Assembly: GCA_016703965.1 (NCBI GenBank) | Contig: JADJBB010000025.1 | Span: 1,069,501-1,133,500, forward strand | DNA from: Acidobacteriota bacterium | Lineage (GTDB): Bacteria; Acidobacteriota; Blastocatellia; Pyrinomonadales; Pyrinomonadaceae | Direction: 5' to 3' | Length of the DNA: 64,000 bases | Shown here: positions 32,799 to 41,918 of the stretch, piece by piece | Numbering within the stretch: the stretch's first letter is position 1 | How the letters are laid out: each line of letters begins with the position of its first letter | The notes under the pieces: model-generated | What the model was told of the DNA's origin: nothing | Database searches by the model: none | What the model saw: the letters and a program-made list of their open reading frames with translations, nothing else | Position numbers and translations under genes: made by a program

Positions 32799-34091
32799 AT
32801 GAAAAATAAGAAATTATTCCAGAAAGTTGTCTTCGTTGCTTTGATCGTCCTTATTCTGTTCTCGCTGGTCGCTCCGGCGATATTTTCGCAGGATCTTCCC
32901 GCTCCGCGGCAGGAAAAACTGCTCAATGGTCTCAAGGTGTTGATGTGGCCTGACGCCAAGTCGGACAAGGTCGCGATAAAGATCCGCATACATTCCGGCG
33001 CGGCGTTTGACCCCCAAGGCAAGGAAGGCGTGATGCAGATCCTGGCGGACAACGTTTTTCCGAACGAAGCGACTAAGGATTTTTTCAGGGAAGACCTTGA
33101 AGGCTCGCTAGAGATCACGTCGAACTACGATTACATCGAGATCAGCGCGACCGGAAAAGCAGACAGCTTTTTGTCGATGCTCGAAACGCTCGCGACCGCG
33201 GTTGCAAACCCGACGATCGATAAAGAGCAGACCGCGAAACTTCGAACTGCCCTCCTGGCCAAAGTTACGGCATGGGAAGCAGACCCGACATATATTGCAG
33301 ATCAGGCGGCGGCGAAGCGCCTGTTTGGAACGTTTCCATACGGCCGCCCGGAGGATGGAAGCTCTGGCTCGCTGCCGAAGATAGATTTTGCCGATCTGAT
33401 CGACGCGAAACAGCGATTCCTGACCGCGGACAATTCCACGATCGCGATATCGGGAAAGTTTGAACGTGACCTCGGTTTTCGTGCTGTCAGGCGATATTTC
33501 GGAAGCTGGCTAAAGTCAGATCGAAAAACGCCATCGACGTTTCGCCAGCCTGACGAACCCCCGACGGCAATGCTGAACGTCGTATCGCCAAAACCTGATG
33601 TCGCAGCTATCCGTATGGCAATGCGGGGCACGGCGAAAGCGGATAAGGATTTCGCCGCCTCGATGGTGTTTACCAACATTCTCGAGTCGCGGCTCAAAGC
33701 TCGCGTGCCGGAAATATATTCCGATCAGCTCTTCGTTCGCAACGAGGCTCACACGCTGCCGGGCATGATTACTATCGGATTCGCTGCCACTAAGAACGAC
33801 GTTGGCAACGCGAATGGAAAGATCGAGGCAAATGAACTGGTCGGAAAAGCTCTTGCGGATCCGATCACCGATGCTGAATTCCAGGCGGCGAAGGCAGCCT
33901 TTCAGGCAAAGTGGACGAAGCGTGATGTTTCGTCATTCTGGCTGGACGCCGACACCTATAAGTTTACCGATGCTCAGGGCTACGCTCGAGCCGCTGACCT
34001 TGTAACGATCGCCGATGTTAACGCTTTCGCTGAAAAAACGCGAAAACAGCCGATCGTGACGGTCCTGCTCAACAAGCCGCCCGCAAAATAA
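32799..34091 (+). CDS. M16-like peptidase-fold protein without the zinc motif
   Basis: A 430-residue protein with a signal peptide or N-terminal anchor (residues 1-30). The body follows the M16B peptidase fold: LLNGLKVLMWPDAKSDKVAIKIRIHSGAAFD, then an N-terminal domain and a second domain (about residues 200-425, MRGTAKADKDFAASMVFTNILESRL). At the position of the HxxEH zinc site the sequence is QILAD (Gln80, Ala83, Asp84), so it is probably not a peptidase. Non-catalytic M16 proteins often pair with an active partner, which is not encoded here. A normal start and spacing; ubiE starts 3 bp downstream. Confidence 0.85.
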   Translation: MKNKKLFQKVVFVALIVLILFSLVAPAIFSQDLPAPRQEKLLNGLKVLMWPDAKSDKVAIKIRIHSGAAFDPQGKEGVMQILADNVFPNEATKDFFREDLEGSLEITSNYDYIEISATGKADSFLSMLETLATAVANPTIDKEQTAKLRTALLAKVTAWEADPTYIADQAAAKRLFGTFPYGRPEDGSSGSLPKIDFADLIDAKQRFLTADNSTIAISGKFERDLGFRAVRRYFGSWLKSDRKTPSTFRQPDEPPTAMLNVVSPKPDVAAIRMAMRGTAKADKDFAASMVFTNILESRLKARVPEIYSDQLFVRNEAHTLPGMITIGFAATKNDVGNANGKIEANELVGKALADPITDAEFQAAKAAFQAKWTKRDVSSFWLDADTYKFTDAQGYARAADLVTIADVNAFAEKTRKQPIVTVLLNKPPAK

Positions 34092-34094
34092 ATA

Positions 34095-34820
34095 GTGCAA
34101 AACGAACTCAACGCAAAAGAAGCGGCTCACGCCAAGGCTGTCCGCGAAATGTTCGCGGGCATCGCCGGGCGCTACGATCTGCTCAACCACGTCCTCTCGC
34201 TAAACATAGACAAACGCTGGCGGCGGATCGTTTCTGCCGAACTTCGCGAAATTCTTGATAACCCTGATGCTCGTGTTCTGGATGTCGCCTGCGGCACCGG
34301 CGACCTTTCTCTGGAGCTAAACAAGAACTCAAAAGCTAAGATCATCGGCACCGACTTTTGCCGCCCGATGCTTGCATTTGCCAAAACAAAATCCGAGAAC
34401 GAGGTCCACGCGATACCCTACATCGAGGGCGACGCGATGGGTCTTCCATTTGCAGATGGTGAATTTGACGCGGTGACCATCGCTTTTGGGCTTAGGAATC
34501 TTGCAAACGTAAGTGAAGGCCTAAAAGAACTGAGGCGAATTCTCAAACCCGGCGGACGGCTCGCGGTGCTCGAATTTTCGGCACCGATAGTTCCTGGATT
34601 CGGGCAGTTGTTCAATTTCTATTTTTCACACGTTCTTCCCCGCATCGGCGGAGCGGTCAGCGGTTCGCGCGGTGCTTATGAGTATCTTCCCGATTCGGTA
34701 TCGAAATTCCCAAATCAGAAAAAGCTCGCGGCATTGATGGAATCGACTGGATTCGACACTGTAAAATACAAAAACCTGACCGGCGGCATAGCGGCTCTCC
34801 ATACCGGAACAAAGATCTAA
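34095..34820 (+). CDS. ubiE: Demethylmenaquinone/ubiquinone methyltransferase
   Basis: A 241-residue SAM-dependent methyltransferase. It contains FAGIAGRYDLLNHVLSLNIDKRWRR, the SAM motif VLDVACGTGDLSLEL, AVTIAFGLRNLANV, GGRLAVLEFSAP and YEYLPDSVSKFPNQ, the usual UbiE/MenG blocks. It methylates the ring of a quinone precursor; whether ubiquinone or menaquinone cannot be told, though menaquinone is common in Acidobacteriota. The start is GTG at 34095, 3 bp after the M16-like gene. Confidence 0.94.
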   Translation: MQNELNAKEAAHAKAVREMFAGIAGRYDLLNHVLSLNIDKRWRRIVSAELREILDNPDARVLDVACGTGDLSLELNKNSKAKIIGTDFCRPMLAFAKTKSENEVHAIPYIEGDAMGLPFADGEFDAVTIAFGLRNLANVSEGLKELRRILKPGGRLAVLEFSAPIVPGFGQLFNFYFSHVLPRIGGAVSGSRGAYEYLPDSVSKFPNQKKLAALMESTGFDTVKYKNLTGGIAALHTGTKI

Positions 34821-34840
34821 AGGCGAAGCCGCGACTGGAG

Positions 34841-34963
34841 TGGCAAGCATCCCTGCTTGCCACGCCGCAGATTCCGCGGTGTTACGACGCCTGGTATTTT
34901 TCAAGTTGAATGAAGCTAACCCCATAAGCGTTCGTTGAACGCTGGCAAGCAGGGATGCTTGCC
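34841..34963. repeat. Inverted pair of a second dispersed palindrome
   Basis: TGGCAAGCATCCCTGCTTGCCA (34841-34862) and GGCAAGCAGGGATGCTTGCC (34944-34963) are each self-complementary and are mirror copies of each other; the flanking CGACT-GAG and CTCGAGTCG segments are also matched. The pair lies between ubiE and dppB-like. Confidence 0.8.
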
Positions 34964-35055
34964 GCTCGAGTCGTGCCGCTCCGGTCCTGCCGCCTCACTC
35001 GTTTGTTTTCCAACGCCATACATTATAAAATTCAAAGGCTCGCCGGTATTTCTGA

Positions 35056-36036
35056 ATGAAATATAAACTGCTGAATTTTGCCCGCCAGTTCGCCTTGACG
35101 CTGCTGGTTATCTGGACGGTCGTATCCTTGGTGACGCTTCTGATCGAAGCGGTTCCGGGCGATCCCGCGACGGTTATTCTGGGCGAAACTGCAACTCAGG
35201 AGCAGATCGAGAATTTTCGACTGAAGCACGGATTAGATAAGCCGGCATTCTTTTTTTCGTACGGCTCCGAAAAGGGCGTCGTTTGGAACGGAATGGAAAA
35301 TCGCTACGCTGAGTATTGGACCGGCCTGCTGCACGGCGATCTCGGCCGCTCGTTCCAAACCGATCGTCCGGTCGCGGACATGATATTTGAGCGCTATCCA
35401 TCGACGATCAAGCTGGCCATAGCCGCGATGCTCGTTGCGATCGGGATCGCGTTGCCGCTCGGTGTTCTTGCCGGTTCGCGAAAGAATTCGCTGATCGATA
35501 ACGCCGCGTCATTCTTTGCATTGATGGGAATTTCGCTTCCGACCTTTGTTATCGGCCCGTTCCTGGTTTACATTTTCGCCGTCAAACTCGGCTGGGTCTC
35601 AGCAACCGGCAGCTTTTATCCTGAAGACATCATTCTGCCCGCCGTCACGCTCGGAGCCGCTCTTTCAGCGATCCTGACACGAATGGTCCGTTCCAGCGTG
35701 ATCGAAGAACTGGGCGAAGACTACGTGCGAACCGCCCGTGCAAAAGGCGTCAGCGAACGAAAAGTTCTCTACAAACACGTCTTAAAAAACGGACTGATCC
35801 CCGTCGTCACGATCCTCGGTCTGCAGTTAGGCGTCTTGCTCGCGGGTGCGATCATTACCGAGAAGATATTCAATTGGCAGGGCTTAGGGCTTTTATTGTT
35901 GGAAGACGGAATTGGGAAACGCGATTACCGGCTCGTTCAAGGCTGCGTGCTCGTAATCAGCATCACTTTTATTTTAGCTAACTCGTTAACGGATTTTGTC
36001 TACAGAAAACTTGATCCGCGCATTCGCTTGTCTTAA
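35056..36036 (+). CDS. ABC transporter permease, DppB/OppB family
   Basis: A 326-residue permease with about six membrane spans. It has the N-terminal segment GDPATVILGETATQEQIENFRLKHGLDKP typical of DppB/OppB and the cytoplasmic EAA-like loop GEDYVRTARAKGVSERKVLYKHVLKNGLIPVV. It is followed by its DppC-type partner, then by pxpB, pxpC, pxpA and an NRAMP-like gene, all on the plus strand with tiny gaps. Uptake of short peptides or pyroglutamate-related compounds is inferred. No binding protein or ATPase gene is in the run. Confidence 0.9.
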   Translation: MKYKLLNFARQFALTLLVIWTVVSLVTLLIEAVPGDPATVILGETATQEQIENFRLKHGLDKPAFFFSYGSEKGVVWNGMENRYAEYWTGLLHGDLGRSFQTDRPVADMIFERYPSTIKLAIAAMLVAIGIALPLGVLAGSRKNSLIDNAASFFALMGISLPTFVIGPFLVYIFAVKLGWVSATGSFYPEDIILPAVTLGAALSAILTRMVRSSVIEELGEDYVRTARAKGVSERKVLYKHVLKNGLIPVVTILGLQLGVLLAGAIITEKIFNWQGLGLLLLEDGIGKRDYRLVQGCVLVISITFILANSLTDFVYRKLDPRIRLS

Positions 36037-36039
36037 CAA

Positions 36040-36849
36040 ATGTCTCGTCTCGCTTACATCGGATTCATCATCGCCGGCTTGTTTATCCTCGCCGCGATAT
36101 TTGCGCCGTTTATTGCGACGCACGATGTGACGGCGCAGGATCTGGCGATGCGGTACATTCCGCCGTCGGCTGAGCATTGGTTCGGGACGGACGGGCTTGG
36201 GCGTGATGTATTTTCGCGGGTTGTTTTCGGCGCTCGGATCTCGCTTGAGGTTGGGATCACGGTGGTAGTCGTTTCGTCGCTGTTTGGGACCATCATCGGT
36301 GCGATCGCCGGATTCTATGGCGGTTTCATCGATAAGTTCCTGTCCGGCTACGTCTTCAACGTATTTCTCGCATTTCCGGGCTTACTGCTGGCTATCGCCT
36401 TTGTCGCTTTTCTCGGTGCTGGGCAGGGCAAGCTGATCGCGGCTCTTTGTGTGATAGGTTGGGTCGGCTATGCACGCGTGATGCGAGGACAGGTTTTGAA
36501 GGTTCGCGAATACGACTACGTACTCGCTGCTCGAGCGTTGGGAGCGAGCAATATGCGGATCTTGTTCACGCATATTCTCCCAAATGCCGTCCAGCCGCTG
36601 ATCGTTCAGGCGTCGCTCGGAATGGCAGGAGCGGTCTTATCAGAAGCAACGCTGTCGTTTCTCGGCCTCGGGATACCGCCTCCCGCACCGAGTTGGGGAA
36701 CGATGATCGAAGAGGCACGGCAATTTTTCAGCAGTTCGCCGCACGTGTTGTTTTTCCCCGGCATCGCGATCGCACTGACCGTGCTCGCGTTCAATTTCAT
36801 CGGCGACGGCCTCCGCGAATACCTCGACCCAAAACAACGCACCCGATAA
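36040..36849 (+). CDS. ABC transporter permease, DppC/OppC family
   Basis: A 269-residue permease with the DppC N-terminal pattern (AIFAPFIATHDVTAQDLAMRY, EHWFGTDGLGRDVFSRVVFGARISLEVG) and the EAA-like loop REYDYVLAARALGASNMRILFTHILPNAVQPLIVQ. It pairs with the DppB-type protein encoded just upstream (3-bp gap). The gene ends one base before the pxpB start. The substrate is inferred from the context: 5-oxoproline or peptides carrying it. Confidence 0.9.
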   Translation: MSRLAYIGFIIAGLFILAAIFAPFIATHDVTAQDLAMRYIPPSAEHWFGTDGLGRDVFSRVVFGARISLEVGITVVVVSSLFGTIIGAIAGFYGGFIDKFLSGYVFNVFLAFPGLLLAIAFVAFLGAGQGKLIAALCVIGWVGYARVMRGQVLKVREYDYVLAARALGASNMRILFTHILPNAVQPLIVQASLGMAGAVLSEATLSFLGLGIPPPAPSWGTMIEEARQFFSSSPHVLFFPGIAIALTVLAFNFIGDGLREYLDPKQRTR

Positions 36850-37533
36850 ATGAACGACGAATCGATCCGCATCTTTCCCCTCGGCGACTCGGCATTGACC
36901 GTTGAATTTGGGAATGCGATCTCGCCGGAGTTGAATCGCAAAGCGATCGCCCTCGCTGACCACATAGAAAAAAACCCTTTTCCCGGCCTCGTCGAATCTG
37001 TTCCCGCGTATGCCTCGACCACTATTTTTTTTGACCTGCTAAAGGTACGTCGATCGTTCGCAGAATACCCGACTGCCTTCGAAGCGGTAAAGAAATGCGT
37101 TCGGGATCTGATCGCAGATCTAGCCGTATCGCCTAATATCGATCCGCGGCTTGTCGAGATACCGGTCGCCTTTGATCGCAAGTCCGATTTCGACCTCGGC
37201 TACATTGCCGAGGAGCATGGCCTCACGATCGACGAGGTCATCGAGATCTTCAAGTCAAAAACCTATCGCGTCTATATGCTCGGTTTCCTGCCGGGCTTTA
37301 GTTATATGGGCGAGGTCGATGAACGGATCGCGACGCCGCGAAAGCAAACGCCGCGAACTCTGGTTCCGAAAGGCAGCATTGGCATCGCCGGGCGTCAAAC
37401 CGGTATATACTCGCTCGCGTCACCAGGCGGATGGCAGATAATCGGGCGAACGGAGGTCGAGATGTTCACGCCTGATGCCGCCCGTCCAACATACCTGCAG
37501 GCGGGCGACGAGGTGCGATTTGTGAGTGTCTGA
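36850..37533 (+). CDS. pxpB: 5-oxoprolinase subunit PxpB
   Basis: A 227-residue protein of the KipI/PxpB (allophanate hydrolase subunit 1) family. Conserved features: IFPLGDSALTVEFGNAI at the N-terminus and, near residue 140, VYMLGFLPGFSYMGEVDERIATPRKQTPRTLVPKGSIGIAGRQTGIY. With PxpC and PxpA it forms the ATP-dependent 5-oxoprolinase that opens 5-oxoproline (pyroglutamate) to glutamate. Directly follows the permease gene and overlaps pxpC by 8 bp. Confidence 0.94.
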   Translation: MNDESIRIFPLGDSALTVEFGNAISPELNRKAIALADHIEKNPFPGLVESVPAYASTTIFFDLLKVRRSFAEYPTAFEAVKKCVRDLIADLAVSPNIDPRLVEIPVAFDRKSDFDLGYIAEEHGLTIDEVIEIFKSKTYRVYMLGFLPGFSYMGEVDERIATPRKQTPRTLVPKGSIGIAGRQTGIYSLASPGGWQIIGRTEVEMFTPDAARPTYLQAGDEVRFVSV

Positions 37534-38536
37534 GTTTTTTTGGATAGGAAATACAACGAGCGAAGGAAAAGAGTTGAGCTTAACGATCGAAAAACCCGGC
37601 ATTCTTACGACCATTCAGGACCTCGGCCGCACCAGGTATCGCCGATTTGGCATTAACCCGGGAGGCGTGATGGATCGGACTGCTGTAAGATCGATCAACA
37701 TTCTGCTCGGCAACGATGAGAATGAGGCAGTTTTAGAGATGCACTTTCCGGCCGCTCAGATCCAATTCGGATCAGACGTTATCTTTGCATTGGGCGGTGC
37801 AGAATTCGGCGCGGAACTGGATGGCGTTCCAGTCGAAACGTGGCGTCCGGTCTTTGCGGCAGCAAATAGCAGACTTAGTTTTGGCCGAAAGAATAGCGGC
37901 AGCCGCACATACCTTGCGGTCAAAGGAGGATTTAAGCTTGAGCATTGGCTCGAAAGTGCAAGCACGAATCTGGCGGCTGTTACCGGTGGTTTTGAGGGCC
38001 GAAAGCTCATGACGGGTGACAGATTGGAACCGCGACAAAGCTATGAGAAACCGCCGCGCAATATCTTCCACGTACGAATTTCACCGTCATTACTGCCGCT
38101 CTATAGCTCGTTTCCGACAGTACGGATCATCGCGGGAGCAGAATTTGAACGCCTTTCCGCCGCGAGCCAGGTTCTGCTCAAAGATCAGGATTTTTTGATA
38201 TCGAACGCGTCCGACCGAATGGGTTTTCGACTCTTGGGTAAGCCGATCTCGCTAGCCAAGCCCCTCGAGTTGCTTTCGTCGGCGGTTGATTTTGGAACGA
38301 TACAGCTTCTCCCGGACGGCCAGTTGACCGTGCTAATGGCGGACCATCAAACAACGGGCGGCTATCCGCGACTGGCTCATGTGATCTCACGCGACCTTCC
38401 GCTGCTCGCTCAGCTTTGTGCAAATGACAAAGTGGCATTCCACCTCGTCGACGCAACTCACGCCGAGGAACTGGCTCTGGAATTTGAGAGAGATTTGGAT
38501 CTCCTACGAGTTGGATGTCAGTACAACCGGCGATAG
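37526..38536 (+). CDS. pxpC: 5-oxoprolinase subunit PxpC
   Basis: A protein of the KipA/PxpC (allophanate hydrolase subunit 2, cyclophilin-like) family. It includes IEKPGILTTIQDLGRTRYRRFGINPGGVMDR, an Asn-rich ILLGNDENEAVLEM, and MADHQTTGGYPRLAHV. The frame is open from a GTG at 37526 that overlaps pxpB; a TTG at 37574 with an AAGGA before it would remove the first 16 unconserved residues and is a good alternative. PxpC forms the PxpBC complex that phosphorylates and hydrolyses the ring with PxpA. Confidence 0.9.
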   Translation: MSEFFWIGNTTSEGKELSLTIEKPGILTTIQDLGRTRYRRFGINPGGVMDRTAVRSINILLGNDENEAVLEMHFPAAQIQFGSDVIFALGGAEFGAELDGVPVETWRPVFAAANSRLSFGRKNSGSRTYLAVKGGFKLEHWLESASTNLAAVTGGFEGRKLMTGDRLEPRQSYEKPPRNIFHVRISPSLLPLYSSFPTVRIIAGAEFERLSAASQVLLKDQDFLISNASDRMGFRLLGKPISLAKPLELLSSAVDFGTIQLLPDGQLTVLMADHQTTGGYPRLAHVISRDLPLLAQLCANDKVAFHLVDATHAEELALEFERDLDLLRVGCQYNRR

Positions 38537-38564
38537 GCGGCTGGTACTGACCGATGATCAAAAG

Positions 38565-39305
38565 ATGAAATGCATAGATCTAAACTGCGACCTGGGCGAA
38601 GGCTGCGGCAACGACGCGGAGCTAATGCCGCTCATTTCGTCGGCAAATATCGCTTGCGGTTACCACGCCGGCAACATAGATACGATGAAGAGAACCGTCG
38701 ATCTCGCCATTGAACACGGCGTCGCGATCGGGGCTCATCCGGGTTATCCGGACCGGGAGAATTTCGGGCGAACATCGATGAATTTATCGGCGGAGGACAC
38801 TCGCGACATCATTGCCGATCAGATCAGAAAACTCACCGATATCACAAATACGGCTGGAGCTTTGGTATCACACGTAAAACTGCACGGGGCGTTGTACAAT
38901 CAGTCAGCAAAGGACGCAGAGCTTGCCGCCGTTATCGCTAAGACGGTTCACGGTATCGACCCAGAACTAGTGCTTTTTGGGCTTTCCGGCAGCCATTCGA
39001 TAAGGGAGGCTAAAAAAGTCGGGCTCAGAACCGCGTCGGAAGTGTTCGCAGACCGTACCTATCAACCCGACGGTTCGCTTACACCGCGTTCGCAAAATAA
39101 TGCTCTTATCACGGACGAGAATTCGGCGGTAGAACAGGTTCTCGATATGGTCAAGTACGGCCGAGTCCGGTCAACTGATGCCATAATGATATCGATCGAG
39201 GCGGAGTCGGTTTGTATTCATGGCGATGGGAAGCGTGCGGTGGAATTTGCTTCACTGATCCGTCGACGGCTGGATGAGAGCGGAATTTTGATCAAAGCTA
39301 TTTGA
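38565..39305 (+). CDS. pxpA: 5-oxoprolinase subunit PxpA
   Basis: A 246-residue protein of the LamB/YcsF family starting MKCIDLNCDLGEGCGND, then ISSANIACGYHAGN, GVAIGAHPGYPDRENFGRTS, HVKLHGALYN and EVFADRTYQPDGSLTPRSQ, all family blocks, including the metal-binding His and Asp residues. It is the third subunit of 5-oxoprolinase. The frame is open further upstream into pxpC but those residues are not conserved; ATG at 38565 is preferred. It is followed by the NRAMP-like gene. Confidence 0.93.
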   Translation: MKCIDLNCDLGEGCGNDAELMPLISSANIACGYHAGNIDTMKRTVDLAIEHGVAIGAHPGYPDRENFGRTSMNLSAEDTRDIIADQIRKLTDITNTAGALVSHVKLHGALYNQSAKDAELAAVIAKTVHGIDPELVLFGLSGSHSIREAKKVGLRTASEVFADRTYQPDGSLTPRSQNNALITDENSAVEQVLDMVKYGRVRSTDAIMISIEAESVCIHGDGKRAVEFASLIRRRLDESGILIKAI

Positions 39306-39376
39306 TCGCTTCAATATCAAGTTTCACACCGGAGGATCCGGTGCTGCGGCCGAGGGCGGCTGCGTTCCCGGCAATA

Positions 39377-40564
39377 ATGGCTGAAGAAAAACCAAGATCT
39401 ATAACCTCCGTTATTTTCGGAGCGGCGTTTCTGATGGCTACATCGGCCGTCGGGCCGGGATTTTTGACGCAGACCACTGTTTTCACGAAGCAGCTTCTTG
39501 CGAGTTTCGGTTTCGTCATTTTGCTCTCCGTGATTCTTGATATTTTTGCCCAGCTGAATATCTGGCGCGTTCTGACCGTTAGTGGCAAGCGCGGGCAGGA
39601 TGTTGCTAACGAGACACTTCCGGGCAGCGGTTATGTTCTTGCAGCATTAGTTGCTGCTGGCGGATTGGTCTTTAATATCGGCAACATAGCGGGTACCGGA
39701 CTTGGGCTGAATGCCGCGCTCGACATTCCGGTCGAGTATGGAGCGGTCATCAGTGCGGCCGCCGCGATCACATTGTTTTTGTTCAAAGAAGCAGGCAGGG
39801 CGATGGACCTTTTCGTAAAGATCCTCGGCGTCGTCATGCTCGGCTTGATAGGGTATGTCGTTTACGCGTCTCATCCGCCGCTTGCCGAGGCGGCGTTTCG
39901 CACGGTGTGGCCGACGCAGATCGATCCGAAAGCGGTCGTGACGCTTGTCGGCGGCACGGTCGGCGGATACATAACCTTCGCGGGTGCACATCGGCTGATC
40001 GACGCGGGAATCACGGGGAAAGAGAATCTGAAGGAAGTAAGCCGCGGCGCGTACTCGGGGATATTGCTTACGGCGATCATCAGATTTTGCCTCTTTCTGG
40101 CCGCGTTGGGAGTGATCACGCTGGGCCTGGCCATCGATGATAAGAATCCGCCGGCATCGGTCTTTCAGAATGCGGCGGGCTCGGTCGGGCTTCGCGTTTT
40201 TGGCGTTGTAATGTGGGCTGCGGCGATCACTTCGGTCGTCGGTGCGGCGTTTACATCTGTATCATTTCTAAAGACCTTTCATCCGTCTCTGGAACGGCGA
40301 AGCAATCATCTCGTGATCGCATTCATGCTCGTTTCCACAGCAGTATTTTTACTTCTCGGCAATCCGGTCAAGCTGTTAGTTCTCGCGGGTACCGTTAACG
40401 GTTTCATCCTACCGGTCGGCCTCTCACTGATATTGATCGCGTCTCGCAAGACAAGTCTGCTTGGCGATTACCGCCATCCAATGTGGCTCCAGATCGCCGG
40501 CTGGGCGGTGGTTGCGGTTATGCTTGGGTTTAGTATTTCGACGATAGTCACGATGCTCGGATAA
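39377..40564 (+). CDS. NRAMP-family transporter associated with 5-oxoprolinase (YcsG-like)
   Basis: An 11-span membrane protein of the NRAMP/divalent-cation family: ITSVIFGAAFLMATSAVGPGFLTQTTVFTKQ, FGFVILLSVILDIFAQLNIW, GNIAGTGLGLNAAL. Like Bacillus YcsG, encoded beside ycsF (pxpA) and kipI/kipA, it sits in a pxp operon, so 5-oxoproline uptake is the likely role rather than metal transport. The canonical DPGN metal motif of NRAMP is absent; the equivalent is SAVGPGF. Starts possible at ATG 39377 (preferred) or TTG 39302, which overlaps the pxpA stop by four bases. Confidence 0.8.
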   Translation: MAEEKPRSITSVIFGAAFLMATSAVGPGFLTQTTVFTKQLLASFGFVILLSVILDIFAQLNIWRVLTVSGKRGQDVANETLPGSGYVLAALVAAGGLVFNIGNIAGTGLGLNAALDIPVEYGAVISAAAAITLFLFKEAGRAMDLFVKILGVVMLGLIGYVVYASHPPLAEAAFRTVWPTQIDPKAVVTLVGGTVGGYITFAGAHRLIDAGITGKENLKEVSRGAYSGILLTAIIRFCLFLAALGVITLGLAIDDKNPPASVFQNAAGSVGLRVFGVVMWAAAITSVVGAAFTSVSFLKTFHPSLERRSNHLVIAFMLVSTAVFLLLGNPVKLLVLAGTVNGFILPVGLSLILIASRKTSLLGDYRHPMWLQIAGWAVVAVMLGFSISTIVTMLG

Positions 40565-40647
40565 TTGATTCGATCTCTTCGCAAATTTTGTGCATCAAAT
40601 GGTCGAATACCGACGTCTTAACTTTAATAAGAGGCTTTTTTCAGATT

Positions 40648-41850
40648 ATGTATCGACTTTTGGGTTTATTCGTCGCCGTTCTATTTGGTGCTTCTGTTAT
40701 ATCGGCTCAGTCGGGCCGCCGCGTCTCACCGACACCGACACCCGAAACGCAGTCCAGGCCGAAAGACGACCCGTCAGAATATTCGGAATCAAAACCGAGA
40801 ACCAACCGGACCGTGCGTCCGGCCGAAAGGTTCCCGGGCATCGGCCTCGGCACGAATTCAAAAACTGCCCCAGCCCCGGCGGCAACCCCGGCCGCGGCCG
40901 ATGCTAAAGATGATGGCGAAACGCTCCGTATCGAGACAAACCTGATCACGATACCTGTTTCCGTTTTTGATCGTAACGGCCTTTACGTTCCGGGATTGCG
41001 GCAAAACGATTTTAAGATATTTTCTGATGGCGTCGAGCAGGAGATCGCGTATTTTGGCACCTCTGATAAGCCTTTCACGGTTGCGATCGTGATCGATGTC
41101 TCACCTTCGACGGCCTACCGGATCGAAGAGATCCAGCGGGCTGCGATGGCTTTCGTAAATCTGCTGGAACCGCAGGACAGCGTGATCGTGATCGAATTTG
41201 ACCATAGCGTGAGTGTCCTGACCGAGGTCACAAAGGACCGCGAAAAAATCTACAAAGCGATCAGAAAGGCGGATTTTGGCGATGGAACATCGCTCTATAA
41301 TGCCGTTGACGAAACTCTGCGAAAGCAATTAAGCAGAATTCAGGGGCGAAAGGCTGTGGTCCTTTTCACAGATGGTGTCGATACGACCTCTCGCAAAAAT
41401 AGCTATGAAAGTACACTAAGCTATGCGGAAGAAACCGATTCGCTCGTTTTCCCGATCTATTACAACACCTATTTTGATAATCGAGCCCGTTCCGGAGGCA
41501 CGTTCCCGCCGATCTTTGGCGGCGGCGGAGGTGTCTTTCGCGGAACCAGCTCAGAAGATTACGCTCTCGGACGCCGCTATCTGGAAGAATTGGCGGACGC
41601 CACCGGAGGACGCGTCTTTCGTCCCGAGGCCACGCCGGGCGGGCTCACCAGAGCTTTCGAAGGTATAGCCGAGGAACTGCGTCGCCAGTACAACATCGGT
41701 TTTGTTCCGTCTGAAGAAGGTAAACCGGGGCAGCGGAAATCGATCAAAGTCAGGGTGAATCGGCCGAGTCTTATCCTCCGAGCAAGAGATAGTTATGTTG
41801 TTGGGACCGCGGCGGGAGCTCCGGCTATGGTAGATAATACGAAAAAGTGA
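40648..41850 (+). CDS. VWFA-related acidobacterial domain protein
   Basis: A 400-residue secreted protein with a signal peptide (about 22 residues, MYRLLGLFVAVLFGASVISAQ), a Pro/Thr-rich segment, then a von Willebrand factor A domain: FTVAIVIDVSPSTAYRIEEIQRAAM carries the MIDAS DxSxS site, with AVVLFTDGVDTTSRKNSYEST following. This matches the VWFA-related domain family typical of Acidobacteriota, where it is present in many copies. The function is adhesion or protein binding by analogy. The ATG at 40648 is chosen over upstream codons because it begins the signal peptide. Followed by a strong terminator. Confidence 0.9.
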   Translation: MYRLLGLFVAVLFGASVISAQSGRRVSPTPTPETQSRPKDDPSEYSESKPRTNRTVRPAERFPGIGLGTNSKTAPAPAATPAAADAKDDGETLRIETNLITIPVSVFDRNGLYVPGLRQNDFKIFSDGVEQEIAYFGTSDKPFTVAIVIDVSPSTAYRIEEIQRAAMAFVNLLEPQDSVIVIEFDHSVSVLTEVTKDREKIYKAIRKADFGDGTSLYNAVDETLRKQLSRIQGRKAVVLFTDGVDTTSRKNSYESTLSYAEETDSLVFPIYYNTYFDNRARSGGTFPPIFGGGGGVFRGTSSEDYALGRRYLEELADATGGRVFRPEATPGGLTRAFEGIAEELRRQYNIGFVPSEEGKPGQRKSIKVRVNRPSLILRARDSYVVGTAAGAPAMVDNTKK

Positions 41851-41863
41851 CAGTCATCAAATT

Positions 41864-41905
41864 AAAAAAGTCGCCAATGTTATTAAAACACTGGCGACTT
41901 TTTTT
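41864..41905. terminator. Intrinsic terminator between VWFA and M19 genes
   Basis: AAAAAAGTCGCCA/TGGCGACTTTTTT forms a long stem with T-runs on both strands. It terminates the VWFA gene and may also serve the convergent dipeptidase gene. Confidence 0.9.
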
Positions 41906-41918
41906 GCCTTAAGAACGT

